DNA from: Rhabditoides inermis
Lineage: Eukaryota > Nematoda > Chromadorea > Rhabditida > Rhabditidae
Length of the DNA: 64,000 nt
Direction of reading: 5' to 3'
NCBI GenBank assembly: GCA_963966185.1
Contig: CAWZYM010000148.1
Location: 1,513,501-1,577,500, forward strand
Below the pieces are notes generated by a model that was not told the origin of the DNA, made no database searches, and was given only the letters and a program-made list of their open reading frames with translations. Shown here in pieces: positions 51,230-62,457 of the stretch. The position numbers and the translations under genes were made by a program. The number at the start of each line of letters is the position of its first letter. Within the stretch, counting starts at the first letter, position 1.

Positions 51230-52363
51230 CTAATTCAACAAAAGCACATGCAGTTTCAAACCAAGTTTCAATAAAACGGTTCTGTTTTGCATTATGACTT
51301 TCGAAAATTCTTTCTCAATCAGTGCTTTCGGATATTCATTTTTGGAAAAGGTTTCCACTAGTTGTTTGCAACGGTTTTTGAACGTTAATTTTTCGGTGCA
51401 AGTTCTAAAGATTCGTATAACTTCACCACGTAGTGTATTAATACCAATGGATGTTTTAATATTTGATTTATAATTTGGGTAGCGCACTACTTCAAAATTA
51501 TAATCATCGGTTTTGTTATATAATTCAATTTTGAATCTCCTGTCGTTTTTATTTATATTCAGATCAAGAAATATTGCATTTTGTGAATCGGTGTTTGTTT
51601 GTTCCAATGTGAGAGAGTTGTGGTAAATATTGTTAGTGATGTCACTGAGAACAGATGTTTGAGGATCATGAACGATTAACAAATCATCCATGTATCTGAA
51701 TGCATTAAAACCAAATTTGAAAGACGGTTCGTGTTTTTTGATATACGCAAACTTCATGTAAGTTAGTGTTAAATCAGCAATAGACGGAGAAGCGTTGTTT
51801 CCTTGTGGAATGCCAGATGTTTGTTTGAAGAGTTTATTGCCATATACTGCGAAGCTGTTTTCCAGAACGTATTGTATTAAGTATTTTACGTCTATAGACG
51901 AATATGATCTTTGATTCGGTTTGTAATCGTTAGAGTAGTAAGTTTTGTTATATCCGACATTTATATTATCTTTACCGCTGTTATTGTAACATAGGTCAAT
52001 AAGTTGGAACATATTACTCATGACTATGTCATGTGGTAAATTAGTGAATAGACTAGAAAAATCAGCACAATATAGTTCTTTTGATGACACATCTCTTATT
52101 TTCATAAGTGTGTCTATAGTTGTTAGACTATTCTTTATCGACCAGTAAATTTTAGTTTTGTTACGTTGTTTTATTAGGTTACAGTAGTTATTAAAGTGAT
52201 TTTTGATATGAACAAGAATTGATTGCAATTCCAGAGAAATAGGCTTCAAACTGCTGTTAAATGCACCGGTAATGAATCTGAATTTAATTGGGTTTTTATG
52301 CATTTTCGGAATAGCATAAATTCTTGGTAATGTTATATTATCGGACTCCATTTTTAATCGCAA
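51230..52363 (-). pseudogene. PLE reverse transcriptase, catalytic part, copy 2
   Basis: Matches 42,168-43,301 with two amino-acid differences just after motif B: Thr for Ser at residue 201 and Lys for Glu at residue 204. The catalytic Asp residues (101, 226, 227) and the SGIPQGNNASP motif are unchanged. It is still separated from the first RT motif by the same -1 shift. Confidence 0.9.
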
Positions 52364-53754
52364 GGTGTTTGTTTGATGTGCCTTTTGAGGATATCGTTAA
52401 TTGATTCTTTATCATACACGGAATAAGTAACGTTTTGATTTGTAATTGTATTTTGAATCGGATCGAAACCCAACTCTTTATTCATGATGATCAGGTATAA
52501 CTTTTTGCAGGTTAGAGCAAAATTTCCACTTGCTTTATCGATTTGTGTGATAACAAAGTTAGAGTGCAAGTCCTTTACTGCTGATTTTGAAACGCTAATT
52601 GATTGCTGTTCATTGTTATCGTATTCCTCATCTAATCTTTTATGAATTTTGTTCATAATATTAAAAGAAAAATTCTGAAACACAGTTGTTTCAATTTTAT
52701 AAGTTTTCATGAGTAATTCTAAATGTTTGGTTGTGTACTTTTGCAGCATTTCATAAATCTCGATTTTATTACATTGAGAATAGTTTCTAAATTTTGTTCC
52801 TTTTAGCATTAGTTGTCTCAGATTGTGGTCTGAAATAATATTCAGGTCACCTGTGACTACATGGTTATGATGTGAATCTTTGAATTTATGATAAGTAGTA
52901 TCACATTGACATTTCGATGACAGTATGTCTTTTATTTTCTCGGAAGTGAGCGATTTCAGAAAACTGTTATAGTTACATAGGAAGGAAGATATGGGCATGT
53001 CATACTTGTAGAGAACTCTTGTTCGTAGTATAGGTTTATTAGCCATAAACTTTTCTTTGCAGACCGTTTTTCGGAATTCTCTGTTAATTATTTTTCCTAT
53101 ATTAATGTTTTCCATAAAGTTTCCTTTGTAGTCAATTTGAAGGTTATGAAATTTCTCATCAGCATTTCTATGCGTTTTATCTTTCATTAGATATTTAGAA
53201 GTGAAAGCAAATAATTTCATCTGAATTGGATGTTCTAGTTGCTTGAATTCATCATTGTTAATCATGTATTCGAGTATCGAAATAATTGTATGCTTGTTTA
53301 ATGATTTGAAATATCGACAAAGATCAATTTTACTTTTTTGAGTAAATTGATCAATGACTTCATTTATATGAATAATTGAATGCTTTTTGTGTTTCCTTTT
53401 ACCGTGGCTTTTTCTTTCTTTCGTTTTAATTGTCATTGAAAAGTACGGTTGGGATTTTATATTGCAGGTATTTGTATCTGAAATATTTCCAAATCCTTTT
53501 ATCTGATCGTTCAAACCAAGGGGATAAGCAGTAACCATCATTCGAATCCAGAATTGTTCTTTACCGTGAAGAATTGTTTTGTCAGAATTTTCATCCAAAC
53601 TGTCTAATATATGAATTGTGAAATCTTCAGGATCGTGGTCAGACAGCTTGAAATGTTTGCTCAGGTAAGTGTTCAGGATGTCCTTTTTAAAACTGTGCCG
53701 GTGTGCAGACATTCGTTGTTTTACAGAAGTCGTTGTTTCACCAATGTACTGCAA
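52354..53754 (-). pseudogene. PLE GIY-YIG C-terminal part, linker and first RT motif, copy 2
   Basis: The translation is identical to 43,292-44,692, including the nuclease Arg14 and Glu66 and the RT motif at residues 397-433. The frame opens only after the 17-bp duplication lesion and ends in a 10-base overlap with the catalytic RT fragment. Confidence 0.88.
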
Positions 53755-53764
53755 ACCACATTTA

Positions 53765-54070
53765 TCATGTAGATAAGATTATCATGTAGATAAGATTTTT
53801 GGAATTACAAGAAGTATAATTTGACTTATTCGTTTGTAAGACATGTCCCGTTACAGAACTTGTCACAACATTTTCAAAGTTTATTTTCGGACAAATCACA
53901 CAACGCGTCTTTCCACACGGGTTTCCGCAGTTTGTGTTTTCATATGGTAATTGAATAGCATATTTTCCACGTTCTTTTCGCCTCTCAAACTGGTTGAGGG
54001 TAAAATATGAGATCTCTTTGTTGTTGTTGGTTGGTGTGTAAGGCCCATACGGGCATAGTTTGTTGGAGAT
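53765..54070 (-). pseudogene. PLE N-terminal fragment, copy 2
   Basis: Identical to 44,703-45,008: Cys cluster CGNPCGKTRCVICP and the GIY strand NLIYMI, ended by the 17-bp tandem duplication. The frame again stays open upstream into the satellite remnant and the 370-bp repeat (to 54,304). Confidence 0.75.
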
Positions 54071-54208
54071 GCCACAATTTGTATCAATGTGGTACAAAAC
54101 ACAACAATTTGTATCAATGTGGTACGAAACACCACAATGTGTACCACTGTGGTACAAAACACGACAAATTGTAACAATGTGATACAAAACACCATTTTGT
54201 TCTACTGT
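54071..54208. repeat. Remnant of the 30-bp satellite, copy 2
   Basis: Same 4.5 monomers and same two junctions as at 45,009-45,146, which shows that the duplicated segment carried its satellite flank with it. Confidence 0.95.
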
Positions 54209-56653
54209 AAAACAACTTGTGAGGATGGACTTTGTGAAGAATTTTCTCGGGTACAGAGTGGGAGTCGGGTCGCGTGGAAATCGGAGTGTTCTTGTTTCAG
54301 GCAAAACAACTTGTGAAGATCTACAACGTGTGTTTGTTAATCGGCTAAAATTTTGATGGCAGCCGGAATCGAGCTCGCGCCTTGCAAAGAATAATCGACC
54401 ACCCTAGGCACAAGGCCAGAGAGACAGGTTGAATGCGATTCTTCAAATGGCGGGAGATATGCGGACGCACACGTGTCTGTGCTTTCGGCTGCCGAAACAT
54501 TCGCGCCGAAAATAAGAGTTTTCGGCGCAATGTTTCGGCGCCATGCCCGGCACTGATCTCGCGTGAAACGTGTCCAATAAAACAACTTGTGAGGATGAAC
54601 TTTGTGAAGAATCTTCTCGGGTACAGAGTGGGAGTCGGGTCGCGTGGAAAGCGGGGTGTTCTGATTTCAGGCAAAACAACTTGTGAACATCTACAACGTG
54701 TGCTTGTTCTGCGTCAAAAAAATTGATGGCAGCCGGAATCGAGCCCGCGCCTGGCAAGCAACCATCGACCACCCTAGCCACAAGGCCACAGAGACAGGTT
54801 GAATGCGATTCTTCGGATGGCGTGAGATATGCGGACGCACACGTGTCTGTGCTTTCGGCTGCCGAAACATTTTCGCCGAAAATAAAAGTTTTCGGCGCAA
54901 TGTTTCGGCGCCATGCCCGGCACTGATCTCGCGTGAAACGTGTCCAATAAAACAACTTGTGAGGATCAACTTTGTGAAGAATCTTCTCGGGTACAGAGTG
55001 GGAGTCGGGTCGCGTGGAAAGCGGGGTGTTCTGGTTTCAGGCCAAACAACTTGTGAACATCTACAACGTGTGCTTGTTATGCGGCAAAAAAATAGATGGC
55101 AGCCGGAATCGAGCTCGCGCCTGGCAAACAATCATCGACCACCCTAGCCACAAGGCCACAGAGACAGGTTGAATGCGATTCTTCGGATGGCGTGAGATAT
55201 GCGGACGCACACGTGTCTGTGCTTTCGGCTGCCGAAACATTCGCGCCGAAAATAAGAGTTTTCGGCGCAATGTTTCGGCGCCATGCCCGGCACTGATCTC
55301 GCGTGAAACGTTTCCAATAAAACAATTTGTGAGGATGGACTTTGTGAAGAATTTTCTCGGGTACAGAGTGGGAGTCGGGTCGCGTGGAAAGCCTGGTGTT
55401 CTGGTTCCAGGCAAAACAACTTGTGAAGATCTACAACGTGTGCTTGTTATTCGGCAAAAAAAATGATGGCAGCCGGAATCGAGCGCGCGCATGGCAAAGA
55501 ATCATCGACCACCCTAGGCACAAGGCCAGAGAGACAGGTTGAATGCGATCTTTCGAATGGCGTGAGATATGCGGACGCACACGTGTCTGTGATTCCGGCT
55601 GCCGAAACATTTGCGCCGAAAATAAGAGTTTTCGGCGCAATGTTTCGGCGCCATGCCCGGCACTGATCTCGCGTGAAACGTGTCCAATAAAACAATTTGT
55701 GAGGATGGACTTTGTGAAGAATCTTCTCGGGTACAGAGTGGGAGTCGGGTCGCGTGGAAAGCGGGGTGTTCTGGTTTCAGGCAAAACAACTTGTGAACAT
55801 CTACAACGTGTGCTTGTTATGCGGCAAAAAAATTGATGGCAGCCGGAATCGAGCCCGCGCCCGGCAAACAATCATCGACCACTCTAGCCACAAGGCCACA
55901 GAGACAGGTTGAATGCGATTCTTCGGATGGCGTGAGATATGCGGACGCACACGTGTCTGTGCTTTCGGCTGCCGAAACATTTGCGCCGAAAATAAGAGTT
56001 TTCGGCGCAATGTTTCGGCGCCATGCCCGGCACTGATCTCGCGTGAAACGTGTCCAATAAAACAACTTGTGAGGATGAACTTTGTGAAGAATCTTCTCGG
56101 GTACAGAGTGGGAGTCGGGTCGCGTGGAAAGCGGGGTGTTCTGATTTCAGGCAAAACAACTTGTGAACATCTACAACGTGTGCTTGTTCTGCGTCAAAAA
56201 AATTGATGGCAGCCGGAATCGAGCCCGCGCCTGGCAAGCAACCATCGACCACCCTAGCCACAAGGCCACAGAGACAGGTTGAATGCGATTCTTCGGATGG
56301 CGTGAGATATGCGGACGCACACGTGTCTGTGCTTTCGGCTGCCGAAACATTTTCGCCGAAAATAAAAGTTTTCGGCGCAATGTTTCGGCGCCATGCCCGG
56401 CACTGATCTCGCGTGAAACGTGTCCAATAAAACAACTTGTGAGGATGAACTTTGTGAAGAATCTTCTCGGGTACAGAGTGGGAGTCGGGTCGCGTGGAAA
56501 GCGGGGTGTTCTGATTTCAGGCAAAACAACTTGTGAACATCTACAACGTGTGCTTGTTCTGCGTCAAAAAAAATTGATGGCAGCCGGAATCGAGCCCGCG
56601 CCTGGCAAGCAACCATCGACCACCCTAGCCACAAGGCCACAGAGACAGGTTGA

Positions 56654-58870
56654 ATGCGATTCTTCGGATGGCGTGAGATATGCGGACGCACACGTGTCTG
56701 TGCTTTCGGCTGCCGAAACATTTTCGCCGAAAATAAAAGTTTTCGGCGCAATGTTTCGGCGCCATGCCCGGCACTGATCTCGCGTGAAACGTGTCCAATA
56801 AAACAACTTGTGAGGATCAACTTTGTGAAGAATCTTCTCGGGTACAGAGTGGGAGTCGGGTCGCGTGGAAAGCGGGGTGTTCTGGTTTCAGGCAAAACAA
56901 CTTGTGAACATCTACAACGTGTGCTTGTTATTCGGCTAAAAAAATTGATGGCAGCCGGAATCGAGCGCGCGCCTGGCAAAGAATCATCGACCACCCTAGG
57001 CACAAGGCCAGAGAGACAGGTTGAATGCGATCTTTCGAATGGCGTGAGATATGCGGACGCACACGTGTCTGTGCTTTCGGCTGCCGAAACATTCGCGCCG
57101 AAAATAAGAGTTTTCGGCGCGATGTTTAGGCGCCATGCCCGGCACTGATCTCGCGTGAAACGTGTCCAATAAAACAACTTGTGAGGATCAACTTTGTGAA
57201 GAATCTTCTCAAGTACAGAGTGGGAGTCGGGTCGCGTGGAAAGCGGGGTGTTCTGGTTTCAGGCAAAACAACTTGTGAACATCTACAACGTGTGCTTGTT
57301 ATGCGGCAAAAAAATTGATGGCAGCCGGAATCGAGCCCGCGCCTGGCAAACAATCATCAACCACTCTAGCCACAAGGCCACAGAGACAGGTTGAATGCGA
57401 TTCTTCGGATGGCGTGAGATATGCGGACGCACACGTGTCTGTGCTTTCGGCTGCCGAAACATTTGCGCCGAAAATAAGAGTTTTCGGCGCAATGTTTCGG
57501 CGCCATGCCCGGCACTGATCTCGCGTGAAACGTGTCCAATAAAACAACTTGTGAGGATGAACTTTGTGAAGAATCTTCTCGGGTACAGAGTGGGAGTCGG
57601 GTCGCGTGGAAAGCGGGGTGTTCTGGTTTCAGGCAAAACAACTTGTGAACATCTACAACGTGTGCTTGTTCTGCGTCAAAAAAATTGATGGCAGCCGGAA
57701 TCGAGCCCGCGCCTGGCAAGCAACCATCGACCACCCTAGCCACAAGGCCACAGAGACAGGTTGAATGCGATTCTTCGGATGGCGTGAGATATGCGGACGC
57801 ACACGTGTCTGTGCTTTCGGCTGCCGAAACATTTTCGCCGAAAATAAAAGTTTTCGGCGCAATGTTTCGGCGCCATGCCCGGCACTGATCTCGCGTGAAA
57901 CGTGTCCAATAAAACAACTTGTGAGGATCAACTTTGTGAAGAATCTTCTCGGGTACAGAGTGGGAGTCGGGTCGCGTGGAAAGCGGGGTGTTCTGGTTTC
58001 AGGCAAAACAACTTGTGAACATCTACAACGTGTGCTTGTTATTCGGCAAAAAAATTGATGGCAGCCGGAATCGAGCGCGCGCCTGGCAAAGAATCATCGA
58101 CCACCCTAGGCACAAGGCCAGAGAGACAGGTTGAATGCGATCTTTCGAATGGCGTGAGATATGCGGACGCACACGTGTCTGTGCTTTCGGCTGCCGAAAC
58201 ATTCGCGCCGAAAATAAGAGTTTTCGGCGCGATGTTTAGGCGCCATGCCCGGCACTGATCTCGCGTGAAACGTGTTCAATAAAACAACTTGTGAGGATCA
58301 ACTTTGTGAAGAATCTTCTCAAGTACAGAGTGGGAGTCGGGTCGCGTGGAAAGCGGGGTGTTCTGGTTTCAGGCAAAACAACTTGTGAACATCTACAACG
58401 TGTGCTTGTTATGCGGCAAAAAAATTGATGGCAGCCGGAATCGAGCCCGCGCCTGGCAAACAATCATCAACCACTCTAGCCACAAGGCCACAGAGACAGG
58501 TTGAATGCGATGATGGCGTGAGATATGCGGACGCACACGTGTCTGTGCTTTCGGCTGCCGAAACATTTGCGCCGAAAATAAGAGTTTTCGGCGCAATGTT
58601 TCGGCGCCATGCCCGGCACTGATCTCGCGTGAAACGTGTTCAATAAAACAACTTGTGAGGATGAACTTTGTGAAGAATCTTCTCGGGTACAGAGTGGGAG
58701 TTGGATCGCGTGGAAAGCGGGGTGTTCTGGTTTCAGGCAAAACAACTTGTGAACATCTACAACGTGTGCTTGTTATGCGGCAAAAAAATTGATGGCAGCC
58801 GGAATTGAGCCCGCGCCTGGCGAACAATCATCGACCACCCTAGCCACAAGGCCACAGAGACAGGTTGAAT
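56654..58870. repeat. Three-unit repeat inside array 2
   Basis: Three consecutive 370-bp units recur at an offset of about 1,111 bp: 56,654 matches 57,765, and the GGCGCGATGTTTAGG variant at 57,117 matches 58,228. The second copy of the last unit carries the 6-bp deletion near 58,510 and TGTTCAATAAAA in place of TGTCCAATAAAA. Confidence 0.75.
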
Positions 58871-60236
58871 GCGATTCTTCGGATGGCGTGAGATATGCGG
58901 ACGCACACGTGTCTGTGCTTTCGGCTGCCGAAACATTTGCGCCGAAAATAACAGTTTTCGGCGCAATGTTTCGGCGCCATGCCCGGCACTGATCTCGCGT
59001 GAAACGTGTCCAATAAAACAACTTGTGAGGATGAACTTTGTGAAGAATCTTCTCGGGTACAGAGTGGGAGTTGGATCGCGTGAAAAGCGGGGTGTTCTGG
59101 TTTCAGGCAAAACAACTTGTGAACATCTACAACGTGTGCTTGTTATGCGGCTAAAAAATTGATGGCAGCCGGAATCGAGCTCGCGCCTGGCAAAGAATAA
59201 TCGACCACCCTAAGCACAAGGCCAGAGAGACAGGTTGAATGCGATTCTTCAAATGGCGGGAGATATGCGGACGCACACACGTGTCTGTGCTTTCGGCTGC
59301 CGAAACATTCGCGCCGGAAATAAGTTTTCTGCGCAATGTTTCGGCGCCATGCCTGGCACTGATCTCGCGTGAAACGTGTCCAATAAAACAACTTGTGAGG
59401 ATCAACTTTGTGAAGAATCTTCTCAAGTACAGAGTGGGAGTCGGGTCGCGTGGGAAGCGGCGTGTTCTGGTTTCAGGCAAAACAACTTGTGAACATCTAC
59501 AACGTGTGCTTGTTATGCGGCAAAAAAATAGATGGCAGCCGGAATCGAGCTCGCGCCTGGCAAACAATCATCGACCACCCTAGCCACAAGGCCACAGAGA
59601 CAGGTTGAATGCGATTCTTCGGATGGCGTGAGATATGCGGACGCACACGTGTCTGTGCTTTCGGCTGCCGAAACATTCGCGCCGAAAATAAGAGTTTTCG
59701 GCGCAATGTTTCGGCGCCATGCCCGGCACTGATCTCGCGTGAAACGTGTCCAATAAAACAACTTGTGAGGATGAACTTTGTGAAGAATCTTCTCGGGTAC
59801 AGAGTGGGAGTCGGGTCGCGTGGAAAGCGGGGTGTTCTGATTTCAGGCAAAACAACTTGTGAACATCTACAACGTGTGCTTGTTCTGCGTCAAAAAAATT
59901 GATGGCAGCCGGAATCGAGCCCGCGCCTGGCAAGCAACCATCGACCACCCTAGCCACAAGGCCACAGAGACAGGTTGAATGCGATTCTTCGGATGGCGTG
60001 AGATATGCGGACGCACACGTGTCTGTGCTTTCGGCTGCCGAAACATTTTCGCCGAAAATAAAAGTTTTCGGCGCAATGTTTCGGCGCCATGCCCGGCACT
60101 GATCTCGCGTGAAACGTGTCCAATAAAACAACTTGTGAGGATCAACTTTGTGAAGAATCTTCTCGGGTACAGAGTGGGAGTCGGGTCGCGTGGAAAGCGG
60201 GGTGTTCTGGTTTCAGGCAAAACAACTTGTGAACAT

Positions 60237-62457
60237 CTACAACGTGTGCTTGTTATGCGGCAAAAAATAGATGGCAGCCGGAATCGAGCTCGCGCCTGGC
60301 AAACAATCATCGACCACCCTAGCCACAAGGCCACAGAGACAGGTTGAATGCGATTCTTCGGATGGCGTGAGATATGCGGACGCACACGTGTCTGTGCTTT
60401 CGGCTGCCGAAACATTCGCGCCGAAAATAAGAGTTTTCGGCGCAATGTTTCGGCGCCATGCCCGGCACTGATCTCGCTTGAAACGTGTCCAATAAAACAA
60501 TTTGTGAGGATGGACTTTGTGAAGAATTTTCTCGGGTACAGAGTGGGAGTCGGGTCGCGTGGAAAGCCTGGTGTTCTGGTTCCAGGCAAAACAACTTGTG
60601 AAGATCTACAACGTGTGCTTGTTATTCGGCAAAAAAAATTGATGGCAGCCGGAATCGAGCGCGCGCCTGGCAAAGAATCATCGACCACCCTAGGCACAAG
60701 GCCAGAGAGACAGGTTGAATGCGATCTTTCGAATGGCGTGAGATATGCGGACGCACACGTGTCTGTGCTTTCGGCTGCCGAAACATTTGCGCCGAAAATA
60801 AGAGTTTTCGGCGCAATGTTTCGGCGCCATGCCCGGCACTGATCTCGCGTGAAACGTGTCCAATAAAACAACTTGTGAGGATGAACTTTGTGAAGAATCT
60901 TCTCGGGTACAGAGTGGGAGTCGGGTCGCGTGGAAAGCGGGGTGTTCTGATTTCAGGCAAAACAACTTGTGAACATCTACAACGTGTGCTTGTTCTGCGT
61001 CAAAAAAATTGATGGCAGCCGGAATCGAGCCCGCGCCTGGCAAGCAACCATCGACCACTCTAGCCACAAGGCCACAGAGACAGGTTGAATGCGATTCTTC
61101 GGATGGCGTGAGATATGCGGACGCACACGTGTCTGTGCTTTCGGCTGCCGAAACATTTTCGCCGAAAATAAAAGTTTTCGGCGCAATGTTTCGGCGCCAT
61201 GCCCGGCACTGATCTCGCGTGAAACGTGTCCAATAAAACAACTTGTGAGGATCAACTTTGTGAAGAATCTTCTCGGGTACAGAGTGGGAGTCGGGTCGCG
61301 TGGAAAGCGGGGTGTTCTGGTTTCAGGCAAAACAACTTGTGAACATCTACAACGTGTGCTTGTTATGCGGCAAAAAAATAGATGGCAGCCGGAATCGAGC
61401 TCGCGCCTGGCAAACAATCATCGACCACCCTAGCCACAAGGCCACAGAGACAGGTTGAATGCGATTCTTCGGATGGCGTGAGATATGCGGACGCACACGT
61501 GTCTGTGCTTTCGGCTGCCGAAACATTCGCGCCGAAAATAAGAGTTTTCGGCGCAATGTTTCGGCGCCATGCCCGGCACTGATCTCGCGTGAAACGTGTC
61601 CAATAAAACAATTTGTGAGGATGGACTTTGTGAAGAATTTTCTCGGGTACAGAGTGGGAGTCGGGTCGCGTGGAAAGCCTGGTGTTCTGGTTCCAGGCAA
61701 AACAACTTGTGAAGATCTACAACGTGTGCTTGTTATTCGGCAAAAAAATTGATGGCAGCCGGAATCGAGCGCGCGCCTGGCAAAGAATCATCGACCACCC
61801 TAGGCACAAGGCCAGAGAGACAGGTTGAATGCGATCTTTCGAATGGCGTGAGATATGCGGACGCACACGTGTCTGTGCTTTCGGCTGCCGAAACATTCGC
61901 GCCGAAAATAAGAGTTTTCGGCGCGATGTTTAGGCGCCATGCCCGGCACTGATCTCGCGTGAAACGTGTCCAATAAAACAACTTGTGAGGATCAACTTTG
62001 TGAAGAATCTTCTCAAGTACAGAGTGGGAGTCGGGTCGCGTGGAAAGCGGGGTGTTCTGGTTTCAGGCAAAACAACTTGTGAACATCTACAACGTGTGCT
62101 TGTTATGCGGCAAAAAAAATTGATGGCAGCCGGAATCGAGCCCGCGCCTGGCAAACAATCATCAACCACTCTAGCCACAAGGCCACAGAGACAGGTTGAA
62201 TGCGATTCTTCGGATGGCGTGAGATATGCGGACGCACACGTGTCTGTGCTTTCGGCTGCCGAAACATTTGCGCCGAAAATAAGAGTTTTCGGCGCAATGT
62301 TTCGGCGCCATGCCCGGCACTGATCTCGCGTGAAACGTGTCCAATAAAACAACTTGTGAGGATGAACTTTGTGAAGAATCTTCTCGGGTACAGAGTGGGA
62401 GTCGGGTCGCGTGGAAAGCGGGGTGTTCTGGTTTCAGGCAAAACAACTTGTGAACAT
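60237..62457. repeat. Six-unit higher-order repeat in array 2
   Basis: 60,348 matches 62,569, 60,719 matches 62,941, and 61,089 matches 63,311, giving offsets of 2,221-2,222 bp. The order of unit types differs in part from the array 1 hexamer (this one includes the GGCGCGATGTTTAGG type near 61,921), so array 2 contains more than one hexameric arrangement. Confidence 0.75.

Larger units (their letters stand above)
50640..54070 (-). mobile_element. Penelope-like retroelement, permuted, defective, copy 2
   Basis: Same element, same two frame lesions and same 5' junction with 30-bp satellite as copy 1. It was therefore copied as DNA with its flanks rather than by a new retrotransposition. The only coding differences noticed are two residues near RT motif B. 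Confidence 0.85.
50640..54472. repeat. Segmental duplication, copy 2 (PLE segment)
   Basis: Second copy of 41,578-45,410. The left junction joins an interrupted 370-bp unit (ending AATAAAAGTT at 50,640) directly to AATTAGTGTG, with TT shared by both parents. The right side passes through the satellite remnant into array 2. Near-identity implies a recent event or ongoing sequence homogenisation. Confidence 0.95.
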
